DNA from: Bugulina stolonifera
Lineage: Eukaryota; Bryozoa; Gymnolaemata; Cheilostomatida; Bugulidae
DNA: 64,000 nt
Direction: 5' to 3'
Assembly (NCBI GenBank): GCA_935421135.1
Contig: OW285188.1
Span: 22,731,233 to 22,795,232 of the forward strand
Below are positions 12,001 through 23,279 of the stretch, one piece after another. Below the pieces are notes generated by a model. It searched no databases. It was not told the DNA's origin and saw only the letters and a program-made list of their open reading frames with translations. The first letter of the stretch is position 1. Each line of letters begins with the position of its first letter. The position numbers were made by a program, and so were the translations under genes.

Positions 12001-13342
12001 TCAAATCCAGGAATCTAAAATTTAATGGATGTGAAATTATACAGCTTCCATGTTTTTCTCAACTTGTTTTGTTTCACATACGTAATTTGTACCAATTAAA
12101 TTAGGCTTCTCATACAGTAGGCTGTCAGGAAAACCAGGCAAGACAATCCCAATGTTACTAGTTTTATAAATGTAATGTGGTTGCATGTGTTATACATGTA
12201 TATATACATTTTACCGAGTGTAACTTGGGTACATACTGTAATCTAGCCTTAGGTATACGTTAATACGTATACATGTACATTGTATGTGTATATATACAAT
12301 GTACGTTTACACGCATATGTATTGTATTTGCTATCCCAAGGCTGGTAGTTTCTAACATGAAACAAAGTAATTTCGAACGGCAATAAATATCTTATAGTCT
12401 TTATTCATTAATGTGATATTGTATAATCTGCTCAGTTCTTCAAATTGGAGCACTCTCTTAGAACTTACACAAGTCTCCCATTTATATCTATGTATACAAA
12501 ATGTATATATAGACAGACATACATACAATGTACATGTACATACATATACACTGTATATATTAATATTATCTTACCGTAATGCACTGTTTCCTGATCTTGT
12601 CGAATTTAACTGTATACCAGGTGCTACCATTATGGATTGAATCATTTCTTTGTTCAATGAAGCTAGCACTAAAAATGCATAAAAGTACTGAAGTGAGTAA
12701 TTTTGTCAAATGGCCCAAAATTAATTGCTGCATGATTCACTCACTGCTAAATTTTAAATTCTACCAAAGTAGAGAGTGTAGGGTGCAAGCAATAGTTAGA
12801 GCTGACTAGCATTACTTACTATCCATCTACTATTTCAGACTACACAAGCCAGTGTGGCGATGCAGCGCCAGTCATACTCAGATAACGATGTGTTACACTC
12901 ACTATATAGGGATAAACTCTGAAATAATATCCATTCCTCCATTCCTTAGCATTTGAATAAATACTATCTAATGGAAAATCCTATACAATGAGACCATTTT
13001 GCAGCATTTTAGTCATTAGTGAATAGTTTTCACATTGAATTAATACAGGGATTAATTATAACACTACTTTCATTCAGATAATGCAGAATGATTACCTTGC
13101 ATTGAATAAGCCAAAACTATATTCTCCAGTATTCTGGAATATTTCAACTGCTCCACTTTCAGCGTATTCATTAAAAGACCAGTAATAGTCTGCACTTCTG
13201 ACGTAAGCGCCAGGTGGAACTGTAAATTTCTCTACAAAACGGGAAGTAAGTCTGGCATGAAGCAAACTATAGCATGCTGAGGAGGAAAAATATTGTATAG
13301 TAATGGAACGATACTGGTTCACCAACCTGCGTAGAATTCCTC
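1..13342 (-). CDS. Large multi-LamG-domain protein (multi-exon, incomplete at both ends)
   Basis: Reading the minus strand from about 13.34 kb to the left edge gives at least 20 exons with GT/AG borders. Together they encode six successive concanavalin A-like/laminin G domains, each preceded by a linker of about 60 residues. Most units open with a two-cysteine signature of the form C-x(2-4)-P-x2-C-x2-GL-x-L-x-(L/I)-W-x-K, continue with a WTNIGF- or WFNVGF-like strand, and end with an (E/A)-x-WxxYL-x(n)-FTG-like helix edge. In the LamG_3 family this layout is typical of extracellular adhesion or matrix proteins and of adhesion-GPCR ectodomains. Splice phases I checked agree (exon 13096-13251 leaves phase 2, exon 12575-12668 takes phase 2 and returns phase 0, exon 11873-12014 takes phase 0). 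The start codon is not identified, and the gene runs off the left edge with no stop seen. No membrane span is visible in the part present, so secreted and membrane-anchored forms both remain possible. The family call is firm; no orthologue is recognised. Confidence 0.85.
212..1834 (-). CDS. LamG unit 6 exons and following linker
   Basis: Exon 1576-1834 fuses the linker (YETAALYYRLNKGQ) and the cysteine signature (CFADPSLCTDGLSLSLYVK), which are separate exons in other units. It is followed by exons near 1168-1400 (VWTNIGFAWNDTDLGLSLF), 752-978 (FDDVGIWETDLRAEE) and a further linker exon at 212-408 that begins the next repeat. The gene continues past the window edge. Confidence 0.75.
508..676. 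repeat. 13-bp minisatellite, about 13 copies
   Basis: Tandem copies of GTAGTAGGGCAGC, nearly perfect, inside an intron of the LamG gene. Because 13 is not a multiple of three, long frames through it are repeat artefacts. Confidence 0.95.
2300..4342 (-). CDS. Linker and LamG unit 5 exons, with a minisatellite in the intron
   Basis: Linker exon near 4157-4342 (YSAANLMWSFDGPIHKFNN), cysteine exon near 3830-3967 (ECVTQPSSCKAGFQLGLQLK), strand exon near 2767-2958 (WFDLVVGWNVQDGIAIKVNN) and closing exon near 2304-2462. The intron between the cysteine and strand exons is almost filled by a 13-bp minisatellite. Confidence 0.72.
3155..3800. repeat. 13-bp minisatellite, about 49 copies
   Basis: Tandem copies of GTAGAGTATTGCT with occasional A/G changes (GAATATT, CTATAGAG). 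It lies in the intron between the cysteine and strand exons of LamG unit 5. It gives a 39-base, 13-residue protein periodicity on the minus strand that is not coding. Confidence 0.95.
4563..6060 (-). CDS. Linker and LamG unit 4 exons
   Basis: Linker exon near 5945-6060 (YYEQANYYYNKDTLITS), cysteine exon near 5570-5752 (SCAIRPSKCSKGLTVTTWSR), strand exon near 5127-5265 (DGTLEGWTIYYIESTFMV) and closing exon near 4565-4830 (RWTNIGFTW, ILMDGQVAGI, FGIYNLAIWEKYYFG, ending TGHEG). Confidence 0.75.
6205..7705 (-). CDS. Linker and LamG unit 3 exons
   Basis: Linker exon near 7475-7705 (YLDSHADLYWSTDYYAMTDK), cysteine exon near 7100-7275 (TCLSDPSQCTDGLTLALWLK), strand exon near 6678-6846 (GFSVYLYKKGLVVALVDGE) and closing exon near 6208-6468 (WFHLAFTW, VFLNGELFAAN, FFFQEIAVYKRF, then a final TGKF). 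This is the clearest full unit and serves as template for the rest. Confidence 0.75.
7830..9484 (-). CDS. Linker and LamG unit 2 exons
   Basis: Linker exon near 9267-9484 (acidic, with ADVYIPCDESDFG), then exons near 8566-8732, 8178-8361 and 7836-7980. This unit differs from the others: the paired-cysteine signature is absent and is replaced by KQVSFSFWIIPD. The later exons keep the LamG pattern (IWTNFGFSF, FDIYINGIKK, VNDIIIWKRYLYDFESYRF). The domain call rests on this pattern and on position in the array. Confidence 0.7.
8764..9008. repeat. TGTATATACATG low-complexity region
   Basis: Irregular alternating purine/pyrimidine DNA made of TGTATATACA and ACATGTA words, with strong self-complementarity, in a LamG intron. 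It surrounds the perfect palindrome at 8843-8874. Confidence 0.85.
8843..8874. repeat. Perfect 32-bp palindrome
   Basis: Centred between 8858 and 8859 on GAGCTC, with arms reading AGAGCCATTGAG and its complement. All 16 pairs match; the next pair outward fails. Its composition differs from the TA-rich DNA around it. Confidence 0.9.
9764..10076. repeat. 22-bp minisatellite, about 14 copies
   Basis: Tandem units close to TTACACATGTATATGTTATA plus two bases, in the intron between LamG unit 1 and the next linker exon. The unit length rotates through all three frames, so all three remain open, which is a repeat effect. Confidence 0.9.
10103..12668 (-). CDS. LamG unit 1 exons
   Basis: Exons at 12575-12668, 11873-12014, 10733-10905 and 10103-10316, plus a possible 12-base microexon at about 11457-11468 that would add four residues without changing phase. 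The second exon carries the paired-cysteine signature (SCIVDPATCSEGLSMEIWVK). The third contains ADEWFNVGFRW and the fourth VFINGELLEE and LDELAFWGQYL, the usual C-terminal strands of a LamG fold. All junctions checked are in phase. Confidence 0.75.
10389..10461. repeat. Hairpin of the GAAGTTGTCC family
   Basis: Left arm TGATCATGAT, GAAGTTGTCC and CTCAAGAC faces right arm GTCTTG, GGACAACTTC and TCATGATCA around a short loop near 10421. The core words recur in hairpins elsewhere in the window (47.2, 57.9, 58.0 and 59.1 kb). It lies in an intron of the LamG gene. Confidence 0.75.
13096..13342 (-). CDS. First recognisable exons of the LamG protein
   Basis: A 16-base candidate microexon (13327-13342, between a TTTTGCAG acceptor and a GTTGGT donor) joins in phase to an exon that starts after CGTTTTGTAG at about 13241 and ends at 13096 before GTAATC. 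The product includes PPGAYVRSADYYWSFNE and FQNTGEYSFG, the linker that precedes the first LamG unit. The true first exon, with start and signal peptide, must lie upstream and was not found. Confidence 0.5.
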
Positions 13343-13834
13343 CTGCAAAACAATGTTATGATCAGTAAGAGAAGAAATGATAAGATGATTAAGAGATAGA
13401 GGAGAGATGGGTTGACACACAGCACATTCATACAAACAGAGTGCTCCCACCGCATCAACAGACAGACAGTCATTCATACACAACGTCCACCAGCATTCGC
13501 TTCAACACGAGCACTGAGAGCACTGAGCAGCGCATGAGATGTGCCCAATAACGTCACTATATTGATTTTTATGACAATTTCTTCCGAAACAAAAGCATCA
13601 ATATAAATAATAAAGCAATATTGCCAGAATTTCAACAAAAATCAATGAAATATTAATAAATAATTAATGATCTGTCTATTGGATGTAATTTCAGAGCACA
13701 ATAGGAGATGAATCTAAATCAATAACTGCCATGGCAAGTGAAATAACAACCATAAATATTCACTGATCTGATTGACCTGCACATGTAACATGTCAATAAC
13801 AGAACTAGTCAGTAGCCATTATGCTTCTGCTGCT
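13343..13834. other. Interval upstream of the LamG exons, nothing assigned
   Basis: This holds a strong pyrimidine tract on the minus strand (about 13343-13410) that fits an intron end, then AT-rich DNA. The missing first exon may lie here or further right; I could not place it. Confidence 0.4.
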
Positions 13835-13842
13835 TTCAAAAC

Positions 13843-16598
13843 CGGTTGTACTACATTACGGGGCCGGGGTTTGCCGGGGTCCGGTGCCGGGGTGAATCAA
13901 ATTTGATTGAATTTTAATAAAAATAATTTATTTAAATTAAAATGAGTCAATAGTAACTTATTTATTTAATTTTAACTCACCTAGTCACCAAAAGTGACTC
14001 ACTGAACGAACGGCATTCCTGAAGACAAACCGGCCAAATAAAAATTGTTCGTAGACAAGATAATCAAGTTAAGTAGACCTCAACAGTCTCGCCAGCCGTT
14101 AGCCCGACGCCTTTGTGCAAACTAATTTTAACGTTTCCCGAATGCTTTTGTTGCCTATGACAACAGTCTCTACTTCCTGTCTCAACCGAGTTCTTGCTGA
14201 AATATTCTCATTCTACAATGTACTTTTTGAATATTTCTACTGTATTGATATTGTATCATATTCATTATGGACTGCAGCACTGGTTAGTGAAGTTTCCATC
14301 TATATATGAATAGAGAGTAAAGGTTTAGCATCTTTGTTAACAGAGCTGTTGCCTGCTGAATGATCTTGCCCAGTGAGTAAGTAACAAAACATAAAGCATT
14401 CTCATTCATTGGATTGTTATATTTAATATTAAATTACTATTTACATCATTAGAGATAATATTATTTGAATAAAAAAAAATAATATATAATTATTGCAAGT
14501 GGCTTAATTATTTTTTAGAATTAGTATTTAAAATAGTTAAAATGACAAAATCAAAATAAAATAATTAAAATCAAAGAAAAGCTCCAATGCATTCATCAGC
14601 TGAAATATGACTTATATACTTTAGTCATACTCACCTGGTAAAGGGGCATTTTGGAAAATACAGTTTGAAATAGGACATTTGTAAACCGGACGTTTGGTAT
14701 ACAACCAATTCAAAACTGTGTAGTTTATAGTTAGAAGAACATAACTCACAAAGAATTAATTATTTAGTGTTCTACAAGTTGCTAGTAGTAGAACAAAAAA
14801 TTACTATTAAAAATAAAAATTAGTTGAAATCGGTAAAGGACATCTCGAAAAAGACAAATCGAAACAGGACGTTTCACAACCGGACAGTTCAAAACCGGAC
14901 AGTTCTAAACTGTGTAGATTACATTTAGAAGAACACAACTCACAGATAAATTAATTTATTTAGTTGTTTAAATAAAAAAATAATATTAAAAATTGGTTGA
15001 AATCTGGGGGTTGGGGTTAGGGGTTTCGAACTGTCCAGTGTTGAACTGTTCGGTTTCGAACTGTTCCAAATTTATTGAAGTCTGAGAGTTGGGGATTGGG
15101 GTGTAGAGTTTCGAACTAGCAGTTTTTCAAAAATCCAGGTTCGAAACTTCCTGTTTCGAGCTGTCTTTTTCGAACATTCACAAATTCTACTTACCTATAA
15201 TAGCATTATGAAATCCTGCCTTTTTACACATGCATGTAGGTCCAATGCGATCTGATGATATTAATGTTATTACAGTTATGGCTGAACTGGTACGACGACC
15301 CAGGAAATCAGCATCGAGAAGAAGATGCCCTATTACCACCAACCTCCAGCACTCTGGCAAGCATGTGAAGAGACTGCTACCATCACGGCCACCTCAGCAA
15401 CATAAAAAATACATGTATAGTGACAATCAGCCTACACACACTGCTGGACAGTTTCACCACGCTGTATGGGTTGATTTCCACTATACATGCGGTTGTTGAA
15501 GCTTAATTTTTGAGAGTTGCAAAGTGGTCATGCTGTAGCAGCTTAACACTTTGCTCTTCTTTATATATAATATAATGCATGTATTATTACTTGTTGTTCA
15601 TCTGAGATCTAGCTGTTCTGTTTTGCATATTATTTTATGTATATAAATACTGTTTTCCATGTGCAGTTCATTTGTATTATTGGTATACTGGATGTGCAAG
15701 TTTTAACTATTTGTAGCTTACGACTTCATTCATTACACATCCTATGCATGTTGTTAGTGGAATTAAACATTTAACCAAGAACAGGAAATCAGTACAGACT
15801 TTATGTACATTACGATTATATGGACTAATATTATTATATAATGTTTAAACATGAGAAATAAATCTAAATATTTGTTCAGAGTTGAATTAATAATGTTTTT
15901 AGAATACTAATAAATCTGTTGTAGTGCATATAAAGTCTACCTGTATTATTTTGTGTTGTATTAGCCTAATAAATTTGATTATTAATGGATCAGAATTGCC
16001 AACACAGGAAGTATGATAATGCAGGTATTGATACATGATTGTGTCTGATTCCTGTTCTGACTAGGATGCTCCTGATGTGTTTATTTTCCCTCTAATCAAT
16101 CCATAGTTCTAAGCATCTCCTCCCCCACCCAGCTATATACTGAATGAGTACGAAGTTGGTAATCACCTCCCAGTTGTACTGTATGATCTCATATTGATGT
16201 GCACATGTCAGCATTGGGTGTTTGGAAATCCATGTTATATTTATACAATACAGTGCTAGATTACAATAAGTGATGATACTATGAAGTTGTCTACACAATC
16301 TCAATGAAGAAACCAGTAGGGAAATTAACTGGTGGCCAGTACTTTGTAGGCCAAGATTCTTGCGGCCGGTATTTCTCTAATAACGATCAACAGCGGTCGA
16401 CTAGTCCAATATTCCTACCAGTTTCGGTGAAGCAATCACTTTTGTCTGTTTGATGACTAGGTGAGTTTAAATATAATAAATACACTTCTATTTATTGAAT
16501 TTAATTAAAATAAATTATTTTCATTAAATTTTGATCAAATTTGAGTCACCCCGGCACCGGACCCCGGCAAACCCCGGCCCCGTAATGTAGTACAACCG
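13843..16598. mobile_element. Non-autonomous DNA transposon with GC-rich inverted ends and 8-bp target duplication
   Basis: The ends match as inverted repeats starting CGGTTGTACTACATTACGG, followed by CGGGG-rich sequence. The match is near-perfect for about 65 bases and then continues, diverged, for roughly 180 bases (shared ACTCACCTAGTCA). The flanks carry the same 8 bases, TTCAAAAC, at 13835-13842 and 16599-16606. An 8-bp duplication fits hAT-type insertion, though the ends are not a standard hAT terminus. No transposase is recognisable; the longest internal frame (15230-15499) has no known motif. MITE copies are embedded inside, so this is a composite. Confidence 0.85.
14637..15182. mobile_element. 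MITE copies nested in the 13.8-16.6 kb transposon
   Basis: A complete copy from about 14831 to 15182 begins GGTAAAGGACATCTCGAAAA and ends with the inverted form of its start (CTGTCTTTTTCGAACATTC). A partial copy lies directly to its left from 14637. Both share with the copy at 20.2 kb the internal text ACTGTGTAGATTACATTTAG (less exactly in the partial one). The repeated GAAACAGGACGTTTCACAAC-like words give these elements a palindromic, banded look. Confidence 0.8.
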
Positions 16599-19056
16599 TT
16601 CAAAACAGGGCACAGTATAAAATGCAATATGAGGATCTAAAATTGTATTATCATCTCTACCATCTATATGTATATAATATATATCAGCATTTTCTACAAT
16701 ATGGGTAAGACTTGAGCCTGTAACCTCAGACTAACCACCACACCATCCTGCCATGGTAAATCTCTTTGTACAACCACAGAAAATATGTTAGTTCAGCAGT
16801 TCTTCAATATCAGATAAGAGAAACATCTGACCTGTTGCATTATTTCACTGGTGACATCATGCGGTTGCTAATTCCATATCTGAAGAATGAAATAAGCAAA
16901 AAATTAGACTTTGTAATTTTAAATATCACTACAATCTACTAATTTGGCATGTTGTTGTATATATTTTCAAAGGCTTATGATAATTACATATTTGTCAGGG
17001 ATAATAAGCTTGTATGTGCCTTGTGAGCGTATGGTAACAGCTGAAATGGCTGGTTAGTTATTTACAACAAATCATACAACTTTTACAAATAGTAGATAAA
17101 AAGTAACTTTTGTACAGCGTGGGGTTGTTTTTCCAGTATCCACATAAAACTCTGTTGACTCAGCACATGATGGAAGATAAAGTTGGTGGTGAACAGAAGT
17201 ACCTTTGTACTATGATGACTTATTTGCTTTGGGAAACTGTAGACCAACCAAACAAGCGTGACTTTAGTTGAGCAATGATATTAGGTTGGTAAAAATAAAT
17301 TAAAACTGTTGGGTAGTTAGTTTTTAGAGTGGTGCGATGACAAATACAGTCATCTGCCAAGAGGATGCTGAGAGAGAAGAAGGGGTCAGCAGTTGATTGA
17401 GTCACATCAGAGACCACAAAAGTTGAATAATTATTAGTACATGGTTCTGATACCTACGTCAGACACTATAAATAGTCAGTGTATGAAGAAATAATAGTTT
17501 TGGCATGATAACTATGGTAATGACACTATCAACGTAATTAATATAATAGGTTGTTTACTACAATTAGAACATTGCTCTACTTCTCTAAACATCTGGCCAT
17601 TCCTTCAACTAATTGTCATGTACATGTGTTTTCATACATCTAACAGAATTATGTAAGAAGGGTAGATACACAACTATGCATTGTTATCGGTGTATACTTA
17701 CACTACAGTTTGTGATCTGCCACTGGTAGCAGGAAAACAATGAACAAATTTAATTTCTTACAACTTATTTATACTTTGGGAAATTGCTAGACTGGTAGTT
17801 TACTTGCATGCACATGCATATATAACTGGTATACCTTGCTGGGAGAGATATGATTAGGTCTACAACCAACACCAGGTGCAATGTTATGCTTTCAAAGTCA
17901 CCTTTTTATCATAGAATATGCAATTCTCCATATTTCTGTCATATTTCTGTCATCTAGCAGATTGGTGTTAATTCCATTCCTTTAACATAACTGAGATAGT
18001 GATAATAATAATATTTAATAAATTGCATGTAGGCCTATATATTTTATATGTTATATCATTTGTGTTTTCTACCTCATACCTACCTTGCAGACACCTGTGT
18101 TTGAACAGTAATGATAGTTATGTGCCGCATTTTCAAAATAATTGATGCAACTATTTAAGACATTGTGTTATTTTGTTCGCTCAGTGTTTTTGACATAGAT
18201 TATGAAATAACACTTTTTCTAACAGATGTGCCGGAAATGTCACGTACAGCATTTGATATGATGTTTTGTTTTGGTGAATTTTAGCTAATTTCTGTATTGT
18301 CACGTAATAATACCATGTACTAACAACCTATGGGTCCATACAAACAGACTTTACCTACCATTAACAGTCACCTGCTACCAAAACAGGATGCCTGGAAGGA
18401 AATGTTCTTGAGAAACAGGATTCTGATGTAGCACAAAGAGCCAGATGTCAGTACATGTCTGTGAGAAATTTTTTTAAAAATATTTATAATACACAACCTG
18501 GGTTACAATTTCACTACACTAGCTGCAGTCATGCATTTATATCAATACATCACCACCTAGTATATACATGAATTATGCATGATATGCCATTTTATACCAG
18601 CTTCATTCAATTAGCAAATTGTATTGTGTCACAAGATGATATCAAACCTACTTTCATTAGAGAAAATTAAATGTACGCTATGTATTATAAATACACATGT
18701 GAAGTTGATATATATATTACCTAAATTGTAACCACTGAACTATACATATAAATGTATGTACATATACATGTACATCTACATGTATGGATGTAGTTCAACT
18801 ATATTGTAATATATAAGTTATGATTAAGACCAACATTGAGACATTCACATGGGCTAAAATGTTTCCTATGCCTACATATTACAGTTAGGTACATGAACAA
18901 CACATACAAGATGAGGCAACTTCTCCTGCTTCAGTTTTGGCAAGAATAAGGCTACGTGAATAGTCTCTAAGGAACATAAATGTAGGCCTACTGTTCTTGA
19001 TTATAGGCTACACCAACAACTGTAATATTTCAGCAATATATAAACATTCTTATCCT

Positions 19057-19107
19057 GTTTTAGTTATATAAGCGTTTTAGTTATATAAGCGTTTTAGTTA
19101 TATAAGC
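19057..19107. repeat. 17-bp tandem repeat, 3 copies
   Basis: GTTTTAGTTATATAAGC is repeated three times without a mismatch. Confidence 0.95.
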
Positions 19108-19708
19108 GTAAAATACGTAAGCAAGCTACATCACATATCTAGCAGCACCGACACAGTGTAGACCTATCAGTGGGTGCCCTAAACTACATGTACCGAGTAA
19201 GTGCAGCTTATGTAAGCTTTTGGCAACGATACAGAAAATTCCACTTCAGGAAACATAGTAATAAATCTAGTTCAAACAGCTAAATAACAATATAACAGTG
19301 TCACAGCCTGTATAGTATATAACTAGTGGTAAAGAAAGAAGATATAGGTTAAATATTACTACAGTTGGACAAGTAACTCAGAGCAAAGATATGTAATATA
19401 CATTATGAATCATAAAAAGACTTTATAAAATCTGCTTTTATTCCTAAAAAGCTAAACAGAACTCTGTTACTCTGATAATACAGTACAGTATTTATCTAGA
19501 AAATGTTAGTAGGCAGCATAACATGTCTGACTAGGGTCGTTGACCTGCTGCTGCCTAGAACACCTTCAGGTCAAGGGAATCATACACAGAACAGAGACAG
19601 GGGATGAACTGTAGGCTATTGGCACCCAACTTGTTTTTCTTACAAATTTCTTCCATCCTCCTTAAGACTTGATGGTGGTAAACATTTCAACTTTTTGTCT
19701 CCAAAACA

Positions 19709-19840
19709 CAAGGTGCCTACTGATAGTAATGCGTAGGATGGTATAGACCTAAGTGTATTGTAGACCTACTAATACAAGGTGCCTACTGATAGTAATGCGT
19801 AGGATGGTATAGACCTAAATGTATTGTAGACCTACTAATA
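19709..19840. repeat. 66-bp tandem duplication
   Basis: Two head-to-tail copies starting CAAGGTGCCTACTGATAG that differ at a single visible base (AAGTG versus AAATG). Confidence 0.95.
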
Positions 19841-20151
19841 TGTTACTTGAGACAGAGACTCACAATACGTTCTTTATCGGGTAGCCTACATATAGCCTAC
19901 ATGCCCACCGAGCCAATACGAGGATAGTTATGACTGTGAATGCTCGAAACTTTACCAGGTTGGTTTGATGTTTATCACTCTACCTAAAAGTTAGTAAAAA
20001 ATAAGAAAAATACATATAATGAGTATGCAATGAGACTCAAACTTATCCACAACAATAGACTAATATAAACGTCCCTAGACGCATACTGCGTTGTACTACA
20101 TTGTAGATGTAAGGGTTGATAGGCTGTAGGACCTAACCATGTGTTGCATAT

Positions 20152-20430
20152 GGTAAAGGGACATTTCGAAAAAGACAGTTCGAAACAGGACGTTTCACAA
20201 CTGGGCAGTTAGAAACAGGACAGTTTGAAACTGTGTAGATTACATTTAGAAGAACACAACTTGCAGATAATTTATTTTCTTTAATTAATTAAATAAAAAA
20301 ATAATATTAAAAATAAAAGTTAGTTGAAACCTGGTGGTTGGGGTTTGGGGTTAGGCATTTCGAGCTGTCCAGTGTTGAACTGCCACTTTCGAAACGTCCT
20401 GTTTTGAGCTGTCTTTTTCGAACAGTCACA
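20152..20430. mobile_element. Palindromic MITE, solitary copy
   Basis: Same family as the elements near 14.6-15.2 kb. It starts GGTAAAGGGACATTTCGAA and ends with the complement of GACTGTTCGAAAAAGACAG. The inverted ends extend about 40 bases (through CAGGACGTTTC) around an AT-rich centre. It has no coding capacity. Confidence 0.85.
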
Positions 20431-23273
20431 CATTCCTGTCATATACATGTACAGTGTACATAATTGTGTGTATATTGAAGTCATTATTTAATTGATGCTG
20501 CTTCTGCATTGAGTCTATCATATTCATGCAGGAATTATTCCAAATCATGATTTTAAATGATTATGTAACTCTATTACACAGTATCATTGTCTTGACTGAT
20601 GATGATATTTAGATTGACAAATGGATGGAAACCATAAATCAACAAAGACAAATAAATTATTGGTAGAAGAACATTAAAATTGGAAATGATATGAATCAGC
20701 CGATAGGAAGGTGTTGATTTGTGTAAATAGGTACTTAGTTTAGTGATTGATTACCTATAGAAAATGTCCTTATAAAGTTATAAAAAGGCTATAGTTCAAC
20801 CCAACATGCAACTTGGAAAAATAAGAGAACAAAATTTAGAGCTGCTGTAGGAACATGATTGTTAAAAATATGACATTATGTGGATGCATCCGGGTTGAAA
20901 TGTTAAATTTTTTGCTTCAATAGTTTGCTGGTTTAGCAGCATTTAAAATAAAAAGCTGTGGTAATAGAATATGCTGTGGCAATGCATACATAGGCTATAC
21001 ATACAAGTATTACAGCTTGAAAATGAAGTCATACGAATAGTGTCGAAAAATAAGTTTTACATCTAAAAGGAGAATATAAAAATCAAAATAACAAAACCGA
21101 TTTTCTTGCTGTGAAAAACACTGAATGTATTGATGGTTTTCCCAAAACTATAACCAATGAAATAGTTTTAATTATTATACACGAATATTTTACATTCTAG
21201 TAGACTAGTGTCAATCTACAAAATTTTAGGAAAAAAACAACTATTGTCCCTGACCGCAAAATTATGTATGTATAGGCTTGCTGAAATTGAAAGCCTAAAA
21301 CAGCATTAATCACCCCCTTGCTAGATTGGGTCCTTTCTGTCTGACTAATGTGACAGCATTGACCACCCTGAAGAGATATGGTGACCACCCAAGTCAGAGG
21401 ATGACCACCACACAAGTCAAGCAATGATAAGTTGATGATTACCTAATGATCTGTTCCTAGACCTATCATCAGGTAAATAACAACAAGTTATGATAAATGG
21501 AAATAGAATAGTATCACACAATTGCCACTTTTGAACTGGTCAGCTATATTTAATTATTTATATCTGTACATCTGAGAAGAGGATGACCTAGCTGATAGAG
21601 CAGAATATTCTTTTCAAAGTGCTCCCAACTTACACTTCCCACATAAGGAATAAGCTTTTAGAATATTGTTGAAAACAATTCGTATTGAATTTTTAAAACT
21701 TCTTTGTTAAATAATGATCAAAATGGCAGCATTGATTCCAAATTTACAATTGGGTAAAATAAAGAATGATAACTCAGATGAGCAAGTCATCTTGTGGACC
21801 AGCTTGATTTAATTAAATTTAATTGTTATTATGTTATTCTGGATATGCCTAGTCCATTATTTTGATTTCCTACATTAATCTGGTCTACCATGATAGGCTT
21901 ATGAGTACATCTATGAATATTTTGCACACTATGATGTTCAATTGAAGTTCAAAAATATAAAATTTATTATCACTGCAAAATTATGAGTTATGGTATTATA
22001 TCATAATATGCTGCATGCATTTTGCAATGATATAATATAATACATGTAATATCTGAAAATAGTTGTTTTCAGCGAAGCGGCAAGTGAATAGAAAATAAAT
22101 AAAATAATAAACAACAAAATGCCAAGATTTAATGGATAGGATAAGAATATAACCACAACTTCAGTTATTAGCCGTATGTCTGTTCACAGTGTGTAGCTGA
22201 TATCCCTATCACTAGTGTTCATCCTCGGAGGTAAGTGAATACAGTTTTTTTCAACCTCACTTTAGAATATGCAAATAATTCTGTATTCTCTGTGGAACTC
22301 TACAAAGTTGATAGGTGATCTGGTGTCTAACATACTGCACATATAGGCCTGCATTTAGCAGTAGCTCTAACTTCGTTTTCTAGGATTAACTTTTAAAAAC
22401 AAAGGTGTACTAAAATAATGCTATGCATACCTTTCTCTACATGTATTGTCGATAGTAATGGTTGATAAAATTGGTTTATAACTTATCCTTTACCAATAGC
22501 AAAACTTTTTTTTATCTTCAACTCAGAGGCAACTTGTATTTTGTATGTCAAAATATTGTATGCCGATAATACAGAGTGGTAGGCTTATTGGTCCCATGGC
22601 AAACAGGAAACGCCTAGTTAAACATGGTGGATTTAGTGAACATTGTGAAGGAGATGGCACAATACTGCTAATATTACCTGTAGCCTTCATACAAATATAT
22701 AATATGCAGTAATAATACTATTAAACCTATACAGGTTATAATCCTTCCTGAAACTAGTAGTATTACTAGTCTCATTCACCTACATGTACTACCTACTACC
22801 TACCGCTAGCTAGCGTATAGATACTGTATAATAATGTAGGCCTCCAGTGCATCCAGTCTGTAGACCAAGCTGTCATACATGCTACTATACGCTAAATACA
22901 CACTTAGCTAAATACAGCAATCACATTGGTTACAGCTAAACCTTGCTAGCTAACACAACTAATATGACATTATTTTGAAGTGCAATAATGGTATGTAGGT
23001 TTACATAAATTATATGTATCGTAAGTTCAAGTAGACTACAGAAGAGGCCTAACAAAATTTGCATTTTCCCAAGAGTTCATTTTTCATCGAACACCTATTA
23101 TAATTGTGCAGCGAGTTACATTGTTCAGGAAAAACAAACTTATCTAGTCAACAGAACGGCTGATGCTATATTAAAATAATTTACATGTAGAGATAATATT
23201 TTCAAATGAACCTATTTTATAACCTGGCCTATATTATACAAGATACCTATGCATGGAATAACATCACTGTTCT
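20431..23273. other. Gene-free stretch left of the Polinton-type element
   Basis: AT-rich DNA with no recognisable gene or organised repeat. Small open frames lack codon structure and homology cues. Confidence 0.6.
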
Positions 23274-23279
23274 AACATG
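23274..23279. repeat. Left target-site duplication AACATG
   Basis: Six bases identical to those directly following the right end of the element. Confidence 0.95.

Larger units (their letters stand above)
16607..20157. other. Gene-free AT-rich stretch
   Basis: No coding region, RNA gene or long repeat is recognisable. It includes three perfect 17-bp copies of GTTTTAGTTATATAAGC at 19057-19107 and a 66-bp tandem duplication at 19709-19840. Confidence 0.6.

Noticed and set aside
13327..13431. Apparent signal peptide (MNVLCVNPSLLYLLIILSF and following) for the LamG gene
   Set aside because: The hydrophobic residues come from a CT-rich tract just before a TTGCAG acceptor, and joining it to the next exon breaks the reading frame. 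More likely an intron end.
15230..15499. 89-residue frame inside the 13.8-16.6 kb transposon as a possible transposase fragment
   Set aside because: No catalytic motif, zinc finger or helix-turn-helix pattern recognised.
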